Below are positions 11,352-22,236 of a stretch of 64,000 bases of DNA, piece after piece. The position numbers and the translations under genes are program-made. Source of the DNA: Coffea arabica (Eukaryota > Streptophyta > Magnoliopsida > Gentianales > Rubiaceae); the NCBI RefSeq assembly GCF_036785885.1, contig NC_092310.1, positions 4,092,001-4,156,000 of the forward strand, written 5' to 3'. Each line of letters starts with the position of its first letter. Positions within the stretch are counted from its first letter, which is position 1. Below the pieces are notes generated by a model, which was given only the letters and a program-made list of their open reading frames with translations, was not told the DNA's origin and searched no databases.

Positions 11352-12791
11352 ATGGGAACTTCTCCTCAGTCTTCCTCGGAATGCACCTTACTCATTGAAG
11401 ATGAAAAGCAACAAACAACCACCACCTGCACCACCAGAAGAACCACCAAAAAATCCAAGAAACTAGCTCTACTCCCAGTGATCTTTCTTATCTACTTTGA
11501 AGTTGCTGGTGGCCCTTATGGTGAAGAAGCTGCAGTGGGTGCAGCAGGTCCACTTTTTACCATTCTTGGATTCCTCATCTTCCCATTTATCTGGAGCATC
11601 CCAGAAGCTCTTGTCACAGCAGAACTTGCCACAACTTTTCCTGGCAATGGAGGATTTGTTATCTGGGCTCATAAGGCCTTTGGTCCCTTCTGGGGTTCCA
11701 TGATGGGGTCTTGGAAACTCCTCAGTGGTGTTATCAACTTGGCTTCTTATCCAGCTCTTTGTATAGATTATCTCAAACAGGTTTTGCCAATTTTCTCATC
11801 TGGATACCCCAGATATCTTGCAATTCTGTTTTCGACTTTGTTTCTTTCCTTTCTGAACTACACAGGATTGACTGTAGTTGGTTACACAGCAGTTTGTTTA
11901 GGCATTGTTTCACTTTGTCCTTTTATAGTACTGACCTTAGTTTCAATCCCAAAAATTGAGGCTTCTAGGTGGATCAGTTTAGGCCAAAAGGGGGTTGAAA
12001 AAAATTGGACTTTATTTTTCAATACTCTTTTCTGGAACCTGAATTCTTGGGACAACGTTAGTACTTTAGCAGGGGAGGTTGATCAACCCCAAAAAACATA
12101 CCCCAGAGCACTTTTGTCAGCTGGGATTTTCACTTGTTTGAGCTACTTAATCGCACTTCTAGCTGCCACTGGGGCTACTTCTCTTGATCAGAAAAAATGG
12201 GCCAATGGCTATTTCGCGAATTTGGCTGCTATGATTGCTGGGAAATGGTTGGAATACTGGGTTGAAATTGGTGCAGTTTTAGCTGTTATTGGACAGTATG
12301 AGGCACAATTGAGCAGTTCCGCTTACCAAATTCTTGGTATGGCTAATATAGGAGTTGTGCCTAGATGTTTTGGGGTCAGGTCAAAATGGTTCAATACACC
12401 TTGGCTTGGAATTTTGATCGCTACATTGATAGCATTGGCTGTTTCCTACATGACTTTTGCAGATATTATATCTTCTGTGAATTTCTTGTATAGTTTGGGA
12501 ATGTTGTTAGAATTTGCATCATTTTTATGGTTAAGGAGGAAGACGCCGACCAAGAAAAGGCCATACAAGGTTCCAATGCCATTGCCGGGGCTAGTGATTA
12601 TGTGCATCATTCCATCTGCGTTTTTGGTGTATGTGATTGTTGTTGCAAGTAAAACTGTCTATATAGTCAGTGCTCTGCTGACCGGAATTGGAATTATTTG
12701 GTACTTTTTGATGAACCTTTGCAAATTAAAGGAGTGGATTGCGTTTGAAAATGCTGGAGAGAAGGACGCAGATGTGGCGGATGAGGATTGA
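11352..12791 (+). CDS. polyamine/amino-acid transporter, PUT/LAT family
   Basis: Intronless 479-residue membrane protein of the APC superfamily, plant polyamine uptake transporter (PUT/LAT) clade, closest by eye to the At3g19553 type. A short hydrophilic T-rich N-terminus (about 1-35) is followed by about 12 hydrophobic segments. The first carries [20 protein letters not shown] (about 40-60), the family signature where the unwound first helix binds substrate. Other family marks are [37 protein letters not shown] and [12 protein letters not shown] before the last helices. Length matches relatives (about 470-530). The predicted role is proton-coupled import of polyamines such as putrescine and spermidine, or related cations such as paraquat, at a cell or organelle membrane; location cannot be read from the sequence. 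The short acidic C-terminus ends at TGA 12789-12791. A second, broken PUT N-terminus lies at 39185-39346. Confidence 0.96.
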   Translation: MGTSPQSSSECTLLIEDEKQQTTTTCTTRRTTKKSKKLALLPVIFLIYFEVAGGPYGEEAAVGAAGPLFTILGFLIFPFIWSIPEALVTAELATTFPGNGGFVIWAHKAFGPFWGSMMGSWKLLSGVINLASYPALCIDYLKQVLPIFSSGYPRYLAILFSTLFLSFLNYTGLTVVGYTAVCLGIVSLCPFIVLTLVSIPKIEASRWISLGQKGVEKNWTLFFNTLFWNLNSWDNVSTLAGEVDQPQKTYPRALLSAGIFTCLSYLIALLAATGATSLDQKKWANGYFANLAAMIAGKWLEYWVEIGAVLAVIGQYEAQLSSSAYQILGMANIGVVPRCFGVRSKWFNTPWLGILIATLIALAVSYMTFADIISSVNFLYSLGMLLEFASFLWLRRKTPTKKRPYKVPMPLPGLVIMCIIPSAFLVYVIVVASKTVYIVSALLTGIGIIWYFLMNLCKLKEWIAFENAGEKDADVADED

Positions 12792-13575
12792 TTTTTTTGA
12801 TCCTGAGATTTAGATGGGATTCTTGTAATCATCAACGTTAGATACGATTCTTGTAATCATCGTTGATGGTGGGTTTAGTACTCTACCTGGATTGCAATTG
12901 GAGTGGAATTATTCCACCTGTGCTTAAGGCACACCCTAATGTGTATGCTATTAACTAAAATGATGATTCCTTCGTAAAATATATATATATATAGAGAGAG
13001 AGAGAGACATATATATTATTTCTTTATAAAGTTTTGTTAGTTGGATTCCTTCGTAATCTTGATAATCCTATAGAAAGATGATGGAAGTTGAGAGAGATAC
13101 ATAGGAGTTGGTACGAGAAAGTTGTAGTTGGTGGTCGATTTCAGTGGACAACTATGTGCTAATTGTGAGAACTAAATTGGGACAAATTTAATCTTGTAAT
13201 TATGGGTACATTAGGAACGATAAATAGTGACACTATGTATTTATGTGTTTACAACATATAGTGACATTTATGTGTTATATATTTGTATTGAAATATAGAT
13301 ATTGCATTTATATTGATTTGTCTAGGAGCCAATTTCAACTTTAAAACAATTCTATTTTTGTTGGGGAACCGCAAAGAAGTTTAGGAATAGCTTAGCTGAT
13401 AGTAGTTTGTTTATTCTTTCATTGAGATCTATCGGGCTTTCATTATCTTGAATGCTTCAGCCAATATTGTATATCTCAAATTTAATATTCTGAAGAAGGA
13501 CAAAACAACAATCGTCCAAAATAACTAATTTTTTTAAAGAAAAAGATGATTTCTTAATTGTAATAAGCCAAAAGA
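12792..13575. other. 3' flank of the PUT gene
   Basis: Includes the likely 3' UTR, with an imperfect repeat GATTCTTGTAATCATC (about 12819-12865), then a (TA)n(GA)n microsatellite at 12979-13007 and AT-rich spacer. No gene is seen. Confidence 0.6.
12979..13007. repeat. (TA)n(GA)n microsatellite
   Basis: Seven TA units followed directly by about seven AG units, shortly downstream of the transporter gene. Confidence 0.9.
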
Positions 13576-13690
13576 CTAAACATAGTTCGGTGCCTTAAAC
13601 ACCAGTGCGTTCTGAGTACTTGCAACTTTAGCTTGTCTGGCCAGAGCATGAGCTGCTAGCTCTTTTCCAACATAACAAATTGACATCTGT
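13576..13690 (-). pseudogene. 3' end of an older LINE (RNase H tail)
   Basis: The minus-strand frame reads YVGKELAAHALARQAKVAS and stops at 13576-13578, like the C-terminus of RNase H domains in plant L1-type elements (ALA-R-A block). The younger LINE at 13708-15847 is inserted immediately upstream, cutting this fragment from any remaining part. Short length limits certainty. Confidence 0.55.
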
Positions 13691-13707
13691 TATTAATGGT
13701 TCCTTTT

Positions 13708-15847
13708 TTTTTTGTTGGTGCTAAGGAGAGTCATTGGCTCATTACATGTTGATCAAACGAGGGAAAGCCACTCTACACACGTCCTGGCCTAGTAGTTTTT
13801 AACTGTCTGCGGTGGATCCCCAAACATTGTCAAGCCATAGTCCAAACTTCTCTCCAATTTAGCTAAGTGATCCGCACACCTATTCCCTTCTCTCCAGATA
13901 TGTTCTAATTTACAATCTCAATTCCAGCTCAACATGTCTCTAATCTCTACTATTATATTCCAATGTAGACTCTCCTTTGAAGCTGACTCCAGCAGTAAAA
14001 TACTCTGTTTTTAAACTCGGATCAGACTGACCGGTTCGATCGATCGAACTGGGAACCGGTCAATTATTCAGTCCGAATTAACCCTAAAAATCTGAAATTT
14101 AAAAACTCAGTCTACTCAGGTCAAAACCTGGGTTTGACCCGGTTTGACCCGAAAAAATAAGAACCGAGTCGGTGGGAAAATAAGAATATGCCAATTTGAA
14201 ACTCATGTGGAGCGCACCATGTTACTTTTTGCTCCTCAACATCAGTAAAAGTGAGCATGTGCTCACATACTCCACAGTCCACACTCATCCAATTTTCCGT
14301 ACAAGGCACGCTCTAGTATAAGCAAGTGCGGTGAATATGTATTAAAGAGAATATGGATCCACAATACTATCAAAAGATCTGTTGTTCCTAGTTGTATAGA
14401 CTCTTTTTTTTTTTTACTTTTTTTTGAAAGGTCAAAATATTTTTAATATTATGTTTTGCCCCCTGCGTTGTTAAAAATTATTAATATACTTCAAATATTT
14501 CATACTTTATAAATGTTGTCTTAAAGTTTAGTGTTATTTTTCAATTAAGTCCATAATTTTAATTCTAAGCTTATTAATGCTCATTAAATAATATAAATTG
14601 CTACTTGATTGTTCTAATTTCTTTGTATTTTCTTGTTATATATATTTGAAACATCAAATATATATGAATATACCTTTATTAATATTAACATGTTATTAGA
14701 TATTTTACATATAATATTTTAATTTTTAAATAGTTTTTATTTATGACATCATCCGGTTCAATCCCGATCGAACCCGATTCAACCCATTGGCCCCTGAACT
14801 CGACCGAGTCGATACCCGATTCGGTTCTGAAAACATAGGTAAAATAGCAGTCTTAGAATCTGACTCAATGACAATTTTTCTTTTTCCCGAATTCCAAGCA
14901 ATTCGTAACCCCATAAGAATAGCCCAAAGTTTTGCAACCACATTACTTGCATGCTCCAGGTTAGCACTAAATCCTACAATCCACTGACCATATTCATTTA
15001 TGATCAATCCTCCCGCACTAGCCCTCTTTGGATTGTGCTTAGACGCTCCATCTACATTTAGTTTGACCCATCCTTGGTTGGGTTTACCCCAACTAATGTA
15101 TTGAAGCTGCTTTTTCCCAGTCTCGTGGAAATTTGAGTTTAGTTCCTGAACATCCATCACACGCTTCACAAGTTGTTCTGCATTGACTTACATTTTCCTA
15201 TCCAGGCCTTGATGCATCCATTCATCCCTAGCTGTCCATGCCCAATGAACCACCCGCTAAAACAATATAGGCCAGAAAATCTCCTAATTTCTGCCTATTC
15301 CGCCTTCCTTAATGTTCCAATCTACCCATTGGTCCAGAGTTTTAGCCTTGAATATCCTCCAATATTTCTGCTGAACTAACTTACTCCAGATAACACTTAT
15401 CCATTCACAATCCCGTAGTGCATGAGGAATGGTTTCACTTTTTGCCCAACAAATCTCACACTGCCCAGTAGGATGCAGGTGTCTCCTATGCTTCTCAGCG
15501 TTAGTAAGCAGTCTCCCATGTTTTACAATCCATAACAGAAATTGCCATCTCCCTAGGCCCTTGAGTTTCCATAGCCTTTCCCATGCCATGCCTTGCTTCG
15601 TTACGAGTACGCACTGCCCATCTAAATCATAAGCCGAAGCAGTAGTGAAAGTCCCTTTAGCTTCAGGAACCCAGGTAATCGAGTCCGGATTGTCATCCTT
15701 ACTATAAACCATGGTTGCTCTAATCAAATTGATCTGGTTCTGATGAAGGTAATTACTTAACGTACACCAGTCCCAATTGGAATTAATCCAGTACTCCTCC
15801 ACCTTTTTAACCAATTCTATTTCTGGCACTTCCGCAATTGCCCAATG
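13708..15847 (-). mobile_element. 5'-truncated L1-type LINE
   Basis: Minus-strand element flanked by the exact 17-bp duplication TATTAATGGTTCCTTTT (13691-13707 and 15848-15864), with its A-tail seen as a T-run at the left edge. Only the 3' part is present. A zf-RVT-type region (15284-15829; WQFLLWIVKHGRLLTNAEK, then CEICWAKSETIPHALRDC) is followed by RNase H (14850-15169; LNVDGASKHNPKRASAGG, then VIESDSK). The RNase H is split by the hAT element at 14003-14839 and resumes at 13800-14000 (HIWREGNRCADHLAKL). Endonuclease and reverse transcriptase are absent, the usual outcome of incomplete target-primed reverse transcription. Not active. Confidence 0.93.
14003..14839. mobile_element. hAT-like MITE inside a LINE RNase H
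   Basis: 837 bp flanked by the exact 8-bp duplication GTAAAATA (13995-14002 and 14840-14847). Inverted ends CTCTGTTTTTAAACTCGG and complement CTATGTTTTCAGAACCG. Subterminal repeats of GGTTTGACC / ACCCGATTC surround an AT-rich core. Removing it restores the RNase H frame of the LINE, which independently confirms both borders. Minus-strand frames inside it are shadows. Confidence 0.93.
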
Positions 15848-15864
15848 TATTAATGGTTCCTTTT

Positions 15865-16605
15865 GAAATTAGTTACTTTTCTACTTCTTGTAGTGATAAT
15901 AGTTCTTATATTTGCAGACAAATACAAGAGAGGTTAAAAAAGGAAAAACAACAAAAAAAAAAAGGAACTGGAAAGTATTGCGATATAAATAAAAGTGACA
16001 TAAATATCTCTATTAGATATATCTCCAAATTCATGCCAATAATTTGTGTGCTACATAGGAACCGAATTAAACAAGAACTATTACCTTGCTAAGCAGATGG
16101 GGCTTCTTGGTCAATTGTATCTCCATCCCTTGATTGATCTTTGTTCCCCTTGAGTGAGTCACTGGTAATATTTATTAGAATCCCAATTTGTAATTTGAAA
16201 TCTTTTAATTCGTTATTGGGGTTGACACGAAATGGAGTCAGAAAAAATTGTTGAAATGAAAAAATAGTAACAAACATGAAGAATTCAAGTCTTTCTCTTT
16301 TCAGGAAATGAAGCTCAAAAAAGTCGATAGCTCGTGTCATTGAATATGCCCCTCAAAGAAGTTAACAACATATGCACTTAATCGTTGATCCAACTTGACC
16401 TATGTAATTAATCACGTAATATTATTAGCTATTATCTCTCTTATCCAATATTCTAACTATTCTTAGTAAATTGATAACGCAATGAAACCTTAATCTAGTG
16501 GTCAAAATTAATACTCAAGGAATTAGGGGTCTTAGTTTAATTTTCACGATACTTGAATTTCTTCTGCCACTATTTTGTGGGTTAGTTTATATTATTGAAG
16601 AGTGA
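15865..16605. other. intergenic with a possible SINE relic
   Basis: AT-rich, no supported gene. 16484-16570 resembles the degenerate tRNA-related sequences at 18766-18860 and 53462-53545 (TCTAGTGGTCAAAATTAATACTCA). Confidence 0.45.
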
Positions 16606-18225
16606 TCTATATCTATGTCTATTTCTATGGTCTATAGTATCTATATCTGCAGGATGCACTATTCACCGGTCCATGTCATGTAGAACCTTTCCAATACTTT
16701 GACATGTGTTATTTTCTAAGGTTTTCTAAATTATTTTATTCTTTAATAAATTCAATTATTATTATCTAATGGTTATTAGTTAGTTTAGTTCTAAATTTTA
16801 AATCTCTAAATTTTAGGTAAAACAAAAAGTTTTGTTAAAGAAACTTATCAAAAAGTCTATCTAAGTAAATTTTTTACTTTAACATTTCCTTAAGGCAAAA
16901 AAAAATGTTAAACTAACTTATCAAGTCTATCTAAGTAAATTTTTCTTTAGCTGCAAACGACATGTTTTTGCACAAAGGATATTCTAAATTTTAGTAAATG
17001 GTTTAACAAACTAATAAGTATCAAAACGTGGCTACTTATAAAGATAAAAGTGATAAATTTTTTCCCTACCATGTTATACAAATAAAGTATTTTATTGATT
17101 GTCTAAAATTAATATCTTTCTCAACCCTGTTATACAAAAAAGGTATTTTACTAATTGTCTAAAGTTATTATCTTTTGAAATTAATTACTTCTAACAACAC
17201 AAAGATTAATTAGTGTGAAAAATGCTTACAATTTTTAAATAACTATTCAGTAGTTCAAAACTTCTAGAAGTTTTCCTTATTAACTTTTGAAAAACTCATT
17301 AAAACGTCCATCACATTTCATCAAATAAACTTTTTCGTCTTTCACTTTTAAATTGTTAACTTTACATCTCTTACAAATTCAAGATAATAAAATTTGGTTC
17401 CAATCTAAGTTTCTGGTCACATTTTAGCCAGCAATCACCATGTGACTTACATGCAGTCATTTTTTATATACAAAAAATTAAACTCCACTTTTTTAGTGGC
17501 AAAAATGAATAGATCCCATTTTTTAAAGAAAAACATGAGCATGGTTCAGATCAAATCTTACGTTTTTCAAAGACAAAATATGAGAGATGTTTTAAATGAT
17601 TTTTCCTTAATTTTTGGAGTTTACAATTATTTTTTATTTCTCATAAAATTTAGTATACATTGTATAATTTTTCCAAATTACAAAAAATTTTGCAAAATCC
17701 ACAATAGTTTAGATTTTCAAAGAGTTGTATACCACATTCATTACCATTTTAAAATCGAAAATCCAAAAAAAAGTAAAAATTTATCAATTTTTTTCCTAAA
17801 TGTTACTTTGACCACACTACAAATCTACAATTGTCTATCTTTGTAAATTACAAGGAATTCTACCAAATACAACCAGATTTTAAATTGCTTTCAAATTCAA
17901 CAAACAAAAAAAATCATTGAATTACATGTAATTGTAACAATTTCAAATAGTTTTCCACGATAATAAACTTGTTAAATACTTTATTCTAATATTTAAATTA
18001 TTTTTTAACTATTTGTAGCTCGCATGCATAGGCACATTTCATCACCAAATTCTCCATTAGTGCAACATGTTTTGAAGATTAGTTAGTGTGAAAGGTGGTT
18101 ACATATTTTAAGAAGAATTAGAAATTTGGACAATAATTAATTTTCATATATTTGTCCCAAACCTAACAATCCATTTCATATGAAACTACATTTGATTCTA
18201 AAGATTTTAAATAGTTTTTCGTTAT
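16606..18225 (+). mobile_element. Helitron-like repeat, copy 1
   Basis: About 1.6 kb alignable along most of its length to 39381-41320. The left end starts TCTATATCTATGTC after an A, as Helitron 5' ends (TC after A) do. The right end has lost the hairpin and CTRR terminus seen in copy 2. No Rep/helicase coding, so non-autonomous; the frame at 17442-17846 has no motif. Confidence 0.6.
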
Positions 18226-19259
18226 AGTAAGGATAACTATTTTATAGACTGTCAGTGTATGACAAACTAAAATTGTTTAGTTTAACATTTCTTATAGGTA
18301 GTAAAAATCATAGTTAATCTAGCTTATCAATAAGCAAATATTCTATAAGTTTTCTAATATTAACAATTTTTATGTAGGATTAAGTTTTTATCCATTGTTA
18401 GTCTATTGAATTTTTTACACTAGCAGGTATAGATGTATGATATCTGTACAAAGAATGAATTTTAAATTTAAAAATGGATTACATGGCATACATCTAGATC
18501 AGCTCATATATACATTAATAGTGCATAAAAAATTACTCATTCAATTATATATACCTAACCTAACCAAACCAACCCATTTTAGTGAATTTTGTTTTTTGTA
18601 AACTCTTTTAATGTCTTCCTTTTCTTTATCATTTTTACATTGGAACCAATATAAAATGGACAAACAAATTGGTTAATCCAAATTGAATCATTGCATAAAA
18701 ATATCATTATTAGAATGATCTAAGTTGATGACATTTGTTATTTATTATATTACTATTTTCATTACCAAAGACGCTATGATCTAGTGGTTAATATTGAAAC
18801 TCATGAATAAGAGGTCCTAAGTTCTAGTCTTTCTGTCCCCTCCTCACTTCTTAAATCCCACCCATAATTATGAGGGAAGGGGGAAGAGGAGGAAGAGATG
18901 AGATTACTTATAATTTTGCTCTCTTCTAACCACTTCCATCTCTTTTAATAAATTTTAATTATTCTTTTTTATCTATTTATGGTAACTTTGCTTATTATGA
19001 TTTTTTTTGTCGCTAGTTATGACAATTTATCTAGTATATGAACATAAAAATATGTTTGCTTAGTCATAACTACTGCACCATTTGTAAGCGTGCAAATCAA
19101 CAAAAACAAACAGGAAAGAAAGTGTGTGACACTTTTATTAAACTAGCATTAATATGCAACACTTCATTAGTTTTCATCAATTGGTGACGCCACCACGTCA
19201 TACTAGTTTTCTAGCATCAGCAAGTCCTATAACTCCAGCATCCTTTTTTTATTATTCTC
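18226..19259. other. AT-rich spacer with repeat relics
   Basis: 18400-18540 distantly resembles the palindromic TGTATACAC MITE family. 18766-18860 carries a tRNA-related SINE relic (GATCTAGTGGTTAATATTG, then GTTCTAGTC). Otherwise no structure recognised. Confidence 0.45.
18766..18860 (+). mobile_element. degenerate tRNA-related SINE relic
   Basis: Box-A-like TCTAGTGGTTAA and box-B-like GTTCTAGTCTTTC spaced as in tRNA-derived SINEs. Similar sequences occur at 16484-16570 and 53462-53545, and the three together define a dispersed old family. Confidence 0.5.
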
Positions 19260-19571
19260 CTTCTTCGGCACACCAACTTTGTTTCTAATGTTGTTTGCCT
19301 TGGCCAATCAACAGCATCCTAACTATTGCTAAGGTGGAACTGAGCGACATCCCAACTATTGCTAATTCCAAACTGTGCGATATGATAGTTGAGAGATCGT
19401 CTATTCGCTTGTTGCAAGTTTCTAGTTGAATATATAGCTTCTCATTTTCCACATTGAGTTCCTGAATCTTGGAAGTCATTTCGAGCTTCCCCAACATTTG
19501 CTCATACTTGTGACCAATACCAGCTGTAGCTATTGGTGCCTGTTCACCTTCCTTAGCTACTTCCGTTGTTT
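19260..19571 (-). pseudogene. coiled-coil fragment cut by the Copia element
   Basis: The minus frame reads TSKIQELNVENEKLYIQLET, a heptad-like coiled coil, stays open to the Copia border at 19571, and continues in frame across the target duplication into about eight residues at 37754-37775 before a stop. Such coiled coils occur at the ends of plant CACTA-type transposon proteins, among many others, so the identity is not established. It ends near 19285. Confidence 0.4.
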
Positions 19572-19699
19572 GCTTCTATTGTAAATAATAGGGGTATTTC
19601 AAAAGACTTTGTCCCACATTGAAAAACTAAAGGGACTCTTCATCATTTATAATGCTTACTCTTTTATTGGGTTGTGTTAAGTTGGTAACTAGCATGGGC

Positions 19700-21156
19700 T
19701 CATCATCAGTGGCAAAAATCCACTAAGTTTGTTTTCTGATTTTCACCAGGAGGAGTATTTTAATAATTTGGATTAGCTGCAGGAATTTTTGGTTTATGGT
19801 AATTTTCTGTCTAGTAATTATTTTTGGTAATTAATATTTTAGTTGTTATAGGGAATAAGAATGCTTAGCTTTCCACTAGAGAATGCTACCCAGGCCAGGC
19901 ACGATAAGCCTCATCCAACCTAAGGGAATGAGTAGAAATGCAGATTCGCATGTGCAAGCCAGAGGAACTTCGACGTTGTTTGGGTCGTGGCATGGCCTCA
20001 ATACATTGACATTGTCCTCCTGCTGCAACCTTTCATCCAAGACTGCATAAATTTCAAGTCTTGCACGGTCACCTCGAAAACCTCCATGAGGCGCGCATGT
20101 GGGAATTGCAAAAACTACTGAAACAACTTTATGGCTGAAGTCAAATCCTTCTTTTATTGATTCTACTTGCTTCTTTCTGTATTCTCCACACACCCCCCAC
20201 CCCCCCGCCCACCACAAATTATGGGTATATTTTTTCCTATTAATATACAATGGATTTTTGGCGTATGTCCCAGGCAATATACCAAGTTGAAGCAGCATTT
20301 ATGCTTAATAGTAGCTATCCATCCGTCAACTTGTAGAAACACATCAGGTGATCTTTCAAGTTTAATCTGGAGCGTACTGTGTACGACGCAAACCAAAGAG
20401 TTTCGAATAGGCATTTTCAGATTTGTTAATAGCCGTTTGAGCACAATTTTTATTGATAAATCATGAAAAGTTCCAAAAAAAAAAGCTTTCCACTAGAATT
20501 TTACTCTAGTGAGGAGTCCTAATCAGGATTGGAATTGACTTTGTTCTAAAGTCTATAAATAACCACTTTGTGTCGAATGCCCAAACATTGATTTGGCATG
20601 CTTTTGATGACAAGGAACCAACTTGGGAGTTGGTTTGAATTCTATGGAGTTTGTTTTATGATTTTCACCAGCAGGGGTATTTTAGTAATTTGGATTAGCT
20701 GCAGGAATTTTAGGTTTATGGTAATTTTTTGTCTAGTAATTATTTTTGGTAATTAGTATTTTAGTTGTTATAGGAAATAAGAAGGCTTAACTTTCTAGCT
20801 TTCTGCTAGAATTTTACTCTAGTTAGGAATCCTAATCAGGATTGGAATTGGCTTTGTTCTAAAGTCTATAAATAACCACTTCTCCACAAAGATAAGTCAG
20901 TTTTTGGTCATTAATAAAATTTTCCTACAGACTTAACGTCTTCCTTAGGGCTGTGTGATACATTCCAACTTTAGGTGTGAGGCCTAAAGATTCCTAGGAG
21001 TGATTTCTAGATTTACCAACCAGTTTTTACTTTCTTAGCATATTCTCTAATCCTATTCCAAACTGCTATTATAAGTTCAGATGAAATTCTGTATCTAAGC
21101 TGTTCTACAAGTTGTTGTACCTACTTAGTTTCGTGCTGCGTTAGTTTTGGTATCAA
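19700..21156 (+). mobile_element. LTR-like fragment inserted in the Copia 5' LTR
   Basis: Contains two direct repeats of about 235 bp: 19727-19880 joined to 20498-20578, and 20649-20880. Both run from GTTTGTTTT(C/A)TGATTTTCAC to AAGTCTATAAATAACCACTT, separated by about 70 bp. The end (21140-21153) reads TTTTGGTATCAAG, like a primer-binding site for initiator Met-tRNA. This suggests a short LTR element, partly lost. The first repeat is interrupted by a retroposed sequence. Confidence 0.6.
19881..20483 (+). mobile_element. retroposed sequence with A-tail
   Basis: 603 bp ending in ten A residues, flanked by the exact 14-bp duplication AGCTTTCCACTAGA (19867-19880 and 20484-20497). A-tail and long duplication show LINE-machinery retroposition of a plus-strand transcript. 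It is more GC-rich than its surroundings. A minus-strand frame (19876-20298) and several plus frames are open, but none is recognised. It could be a processed copy of a cellular transcript or a long SINE. Confidence 0.75.
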
Positions 21157-21752
21157 GTGGGCCGTTTCAGTACAAGTTGGTGGATTTGTCCCCCCTTGCA
21201 CGTGGGTTAAATATGGCCCAAGTTGGTTTTACTGCAAGCAAGAATAAATTTTAGTTTTACATTTTACAAATCAAAATTTGACTCTTTCCCATGAAGATAA
21301 ATTCTTATCTCATCGGTTACGAAAGTTAGGGCATATTCACAACGTTCTCTTATTAATGTTATTTTTTGTTACACGAAAAATTAGGCACGTTTCTTTTATG
21401 TTATCAGATATTCCCTCCAATTTACACTTTCTGATACCAATAAATAGTAACTATTCCCACTTTAGAAAGTGCACCAAAAAGCTGGCAGCAGAGACCTTCC
21501 TGCTAGTTGTTTTCTTCTACTACTATCTTCTTCTTCTTCTTCTTTCACTCACTGCTGGATTTACGCAAGATTTGCTAGTTCAGATCCTTCTTGTTTATAA
21601 TGAGAAGAAGACTTATTTAATCATGGGGAAACATTTCAACATTTTGAAATAGTTTTTTAGGACAGTGTTATTAAACATGACTCAATCTACATTTTATTAG
21701 TTTTAGTTAACATTGTTTTTTTTTTGGCTATTTTTCAACAATCTAAGAAACT

Positions 21753-21772
21753 ATGGCCTCCAGCAACGTTAA
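21753..21772 (+). pseudogene. Copia polyprotein start, cut after five codons
   Basis: ATGGCCTCCAGCAAC followed by GTTAA. The frame resumes at 27065 after the duplicated GTTAA, showing that the insertion at 21773-27064 split the gene just after its start. Confidence 0.8.
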
Positions 21773-22234
21773 TGTAACGATCCCACATCGGCTAGGGAGA
21801 GATCCTGGGCCTCTTTGATAAGTCTGTAGTGATTTCTCCCACCTCGACGAGGCCTTTTGGTGAGGTAGCCTGCGGGTGCCTATTGTGTTGTTCAATACCG
21901 CCAAGAACAAAACGCACGGCCCCACGGGGTGTCAAACTGTGAGACAATATTGTCGAGAGATTGTTAGAGTTGGTATCAGAGTCGACTCCCGACCCCGGTG
22001 TGCCAGCGAGGACGCTGGGTCCCCCAAGAGGGGTGGAATGTAACGATCCCACATCGGTTAGGGAGAGAGCCTGGGCCTCTTTGATAAGTCTGTAGTGGTC
22101 TCTCCCACCTCGACGAGGCCTTGGTGAGGTAGCCTGCGGGTGCCTGTTGTGTTATCCAGTACCGCCAAGAACAAAACCCACGACCCCACGGGGTATCAAA
22201 CTGTGGGACAATATTGTCGAGAGACTGTTAGAGT
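21773..22234 (+). mobile_element. TRIM (miniature LTR retrotransposon)
   Basis: Two near-identical repeats of about 197 bp (21773-21970 and 22039-22234), both starting TGTAACGATCCCACATCGG, flank a 68-bp centre. The centre opens with TGGTATCAGAG (21971), complementary to the 3' end of initiator Met-tRNA, and closes with purine-rich CAAGAGGGGTGGA. Tiny internal domain plus both priming sites fit a terminal-repeat retrotransposon in miniature. The repeats do not end in CA, which is odd. No 5S-like domain was recognised. Confidence 0.85.
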
Positions 22235-22236
22235 AT

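Larger units (their letters stand above)
19577..21740 (+). repeat. 5' LTR of the Copia element, interrupted
   Basis: Two parts match the 3' LTR: 19577 to about 19700 (TATTGTAAATAATAGGGG; same as the 3' LTR start with two changes, including loss of the terminal TG) and about 21157-21740 (GGGCCGTTTCAGTAC to TATTTTTCAACA). The intervening stretch of about 1.45 kb is foreign, and about 30 bp of LTR are lost at the junction. The clear but imperfect match between LTRs shows an old insertion. Confidence 0.9.

Noticed and set aside
19876..20298. 140-codon minus-strand frame as a gene
   Set aside because: It runs antisense to the A-tail of the retroposed segment and extends past the duplication into the flanking element; no motif recognised.
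21773..22234. Cassandra element carrying 5S rRNA
   Set aside because: The terminal repeats show no recognisable 5S internal promoter sequence.
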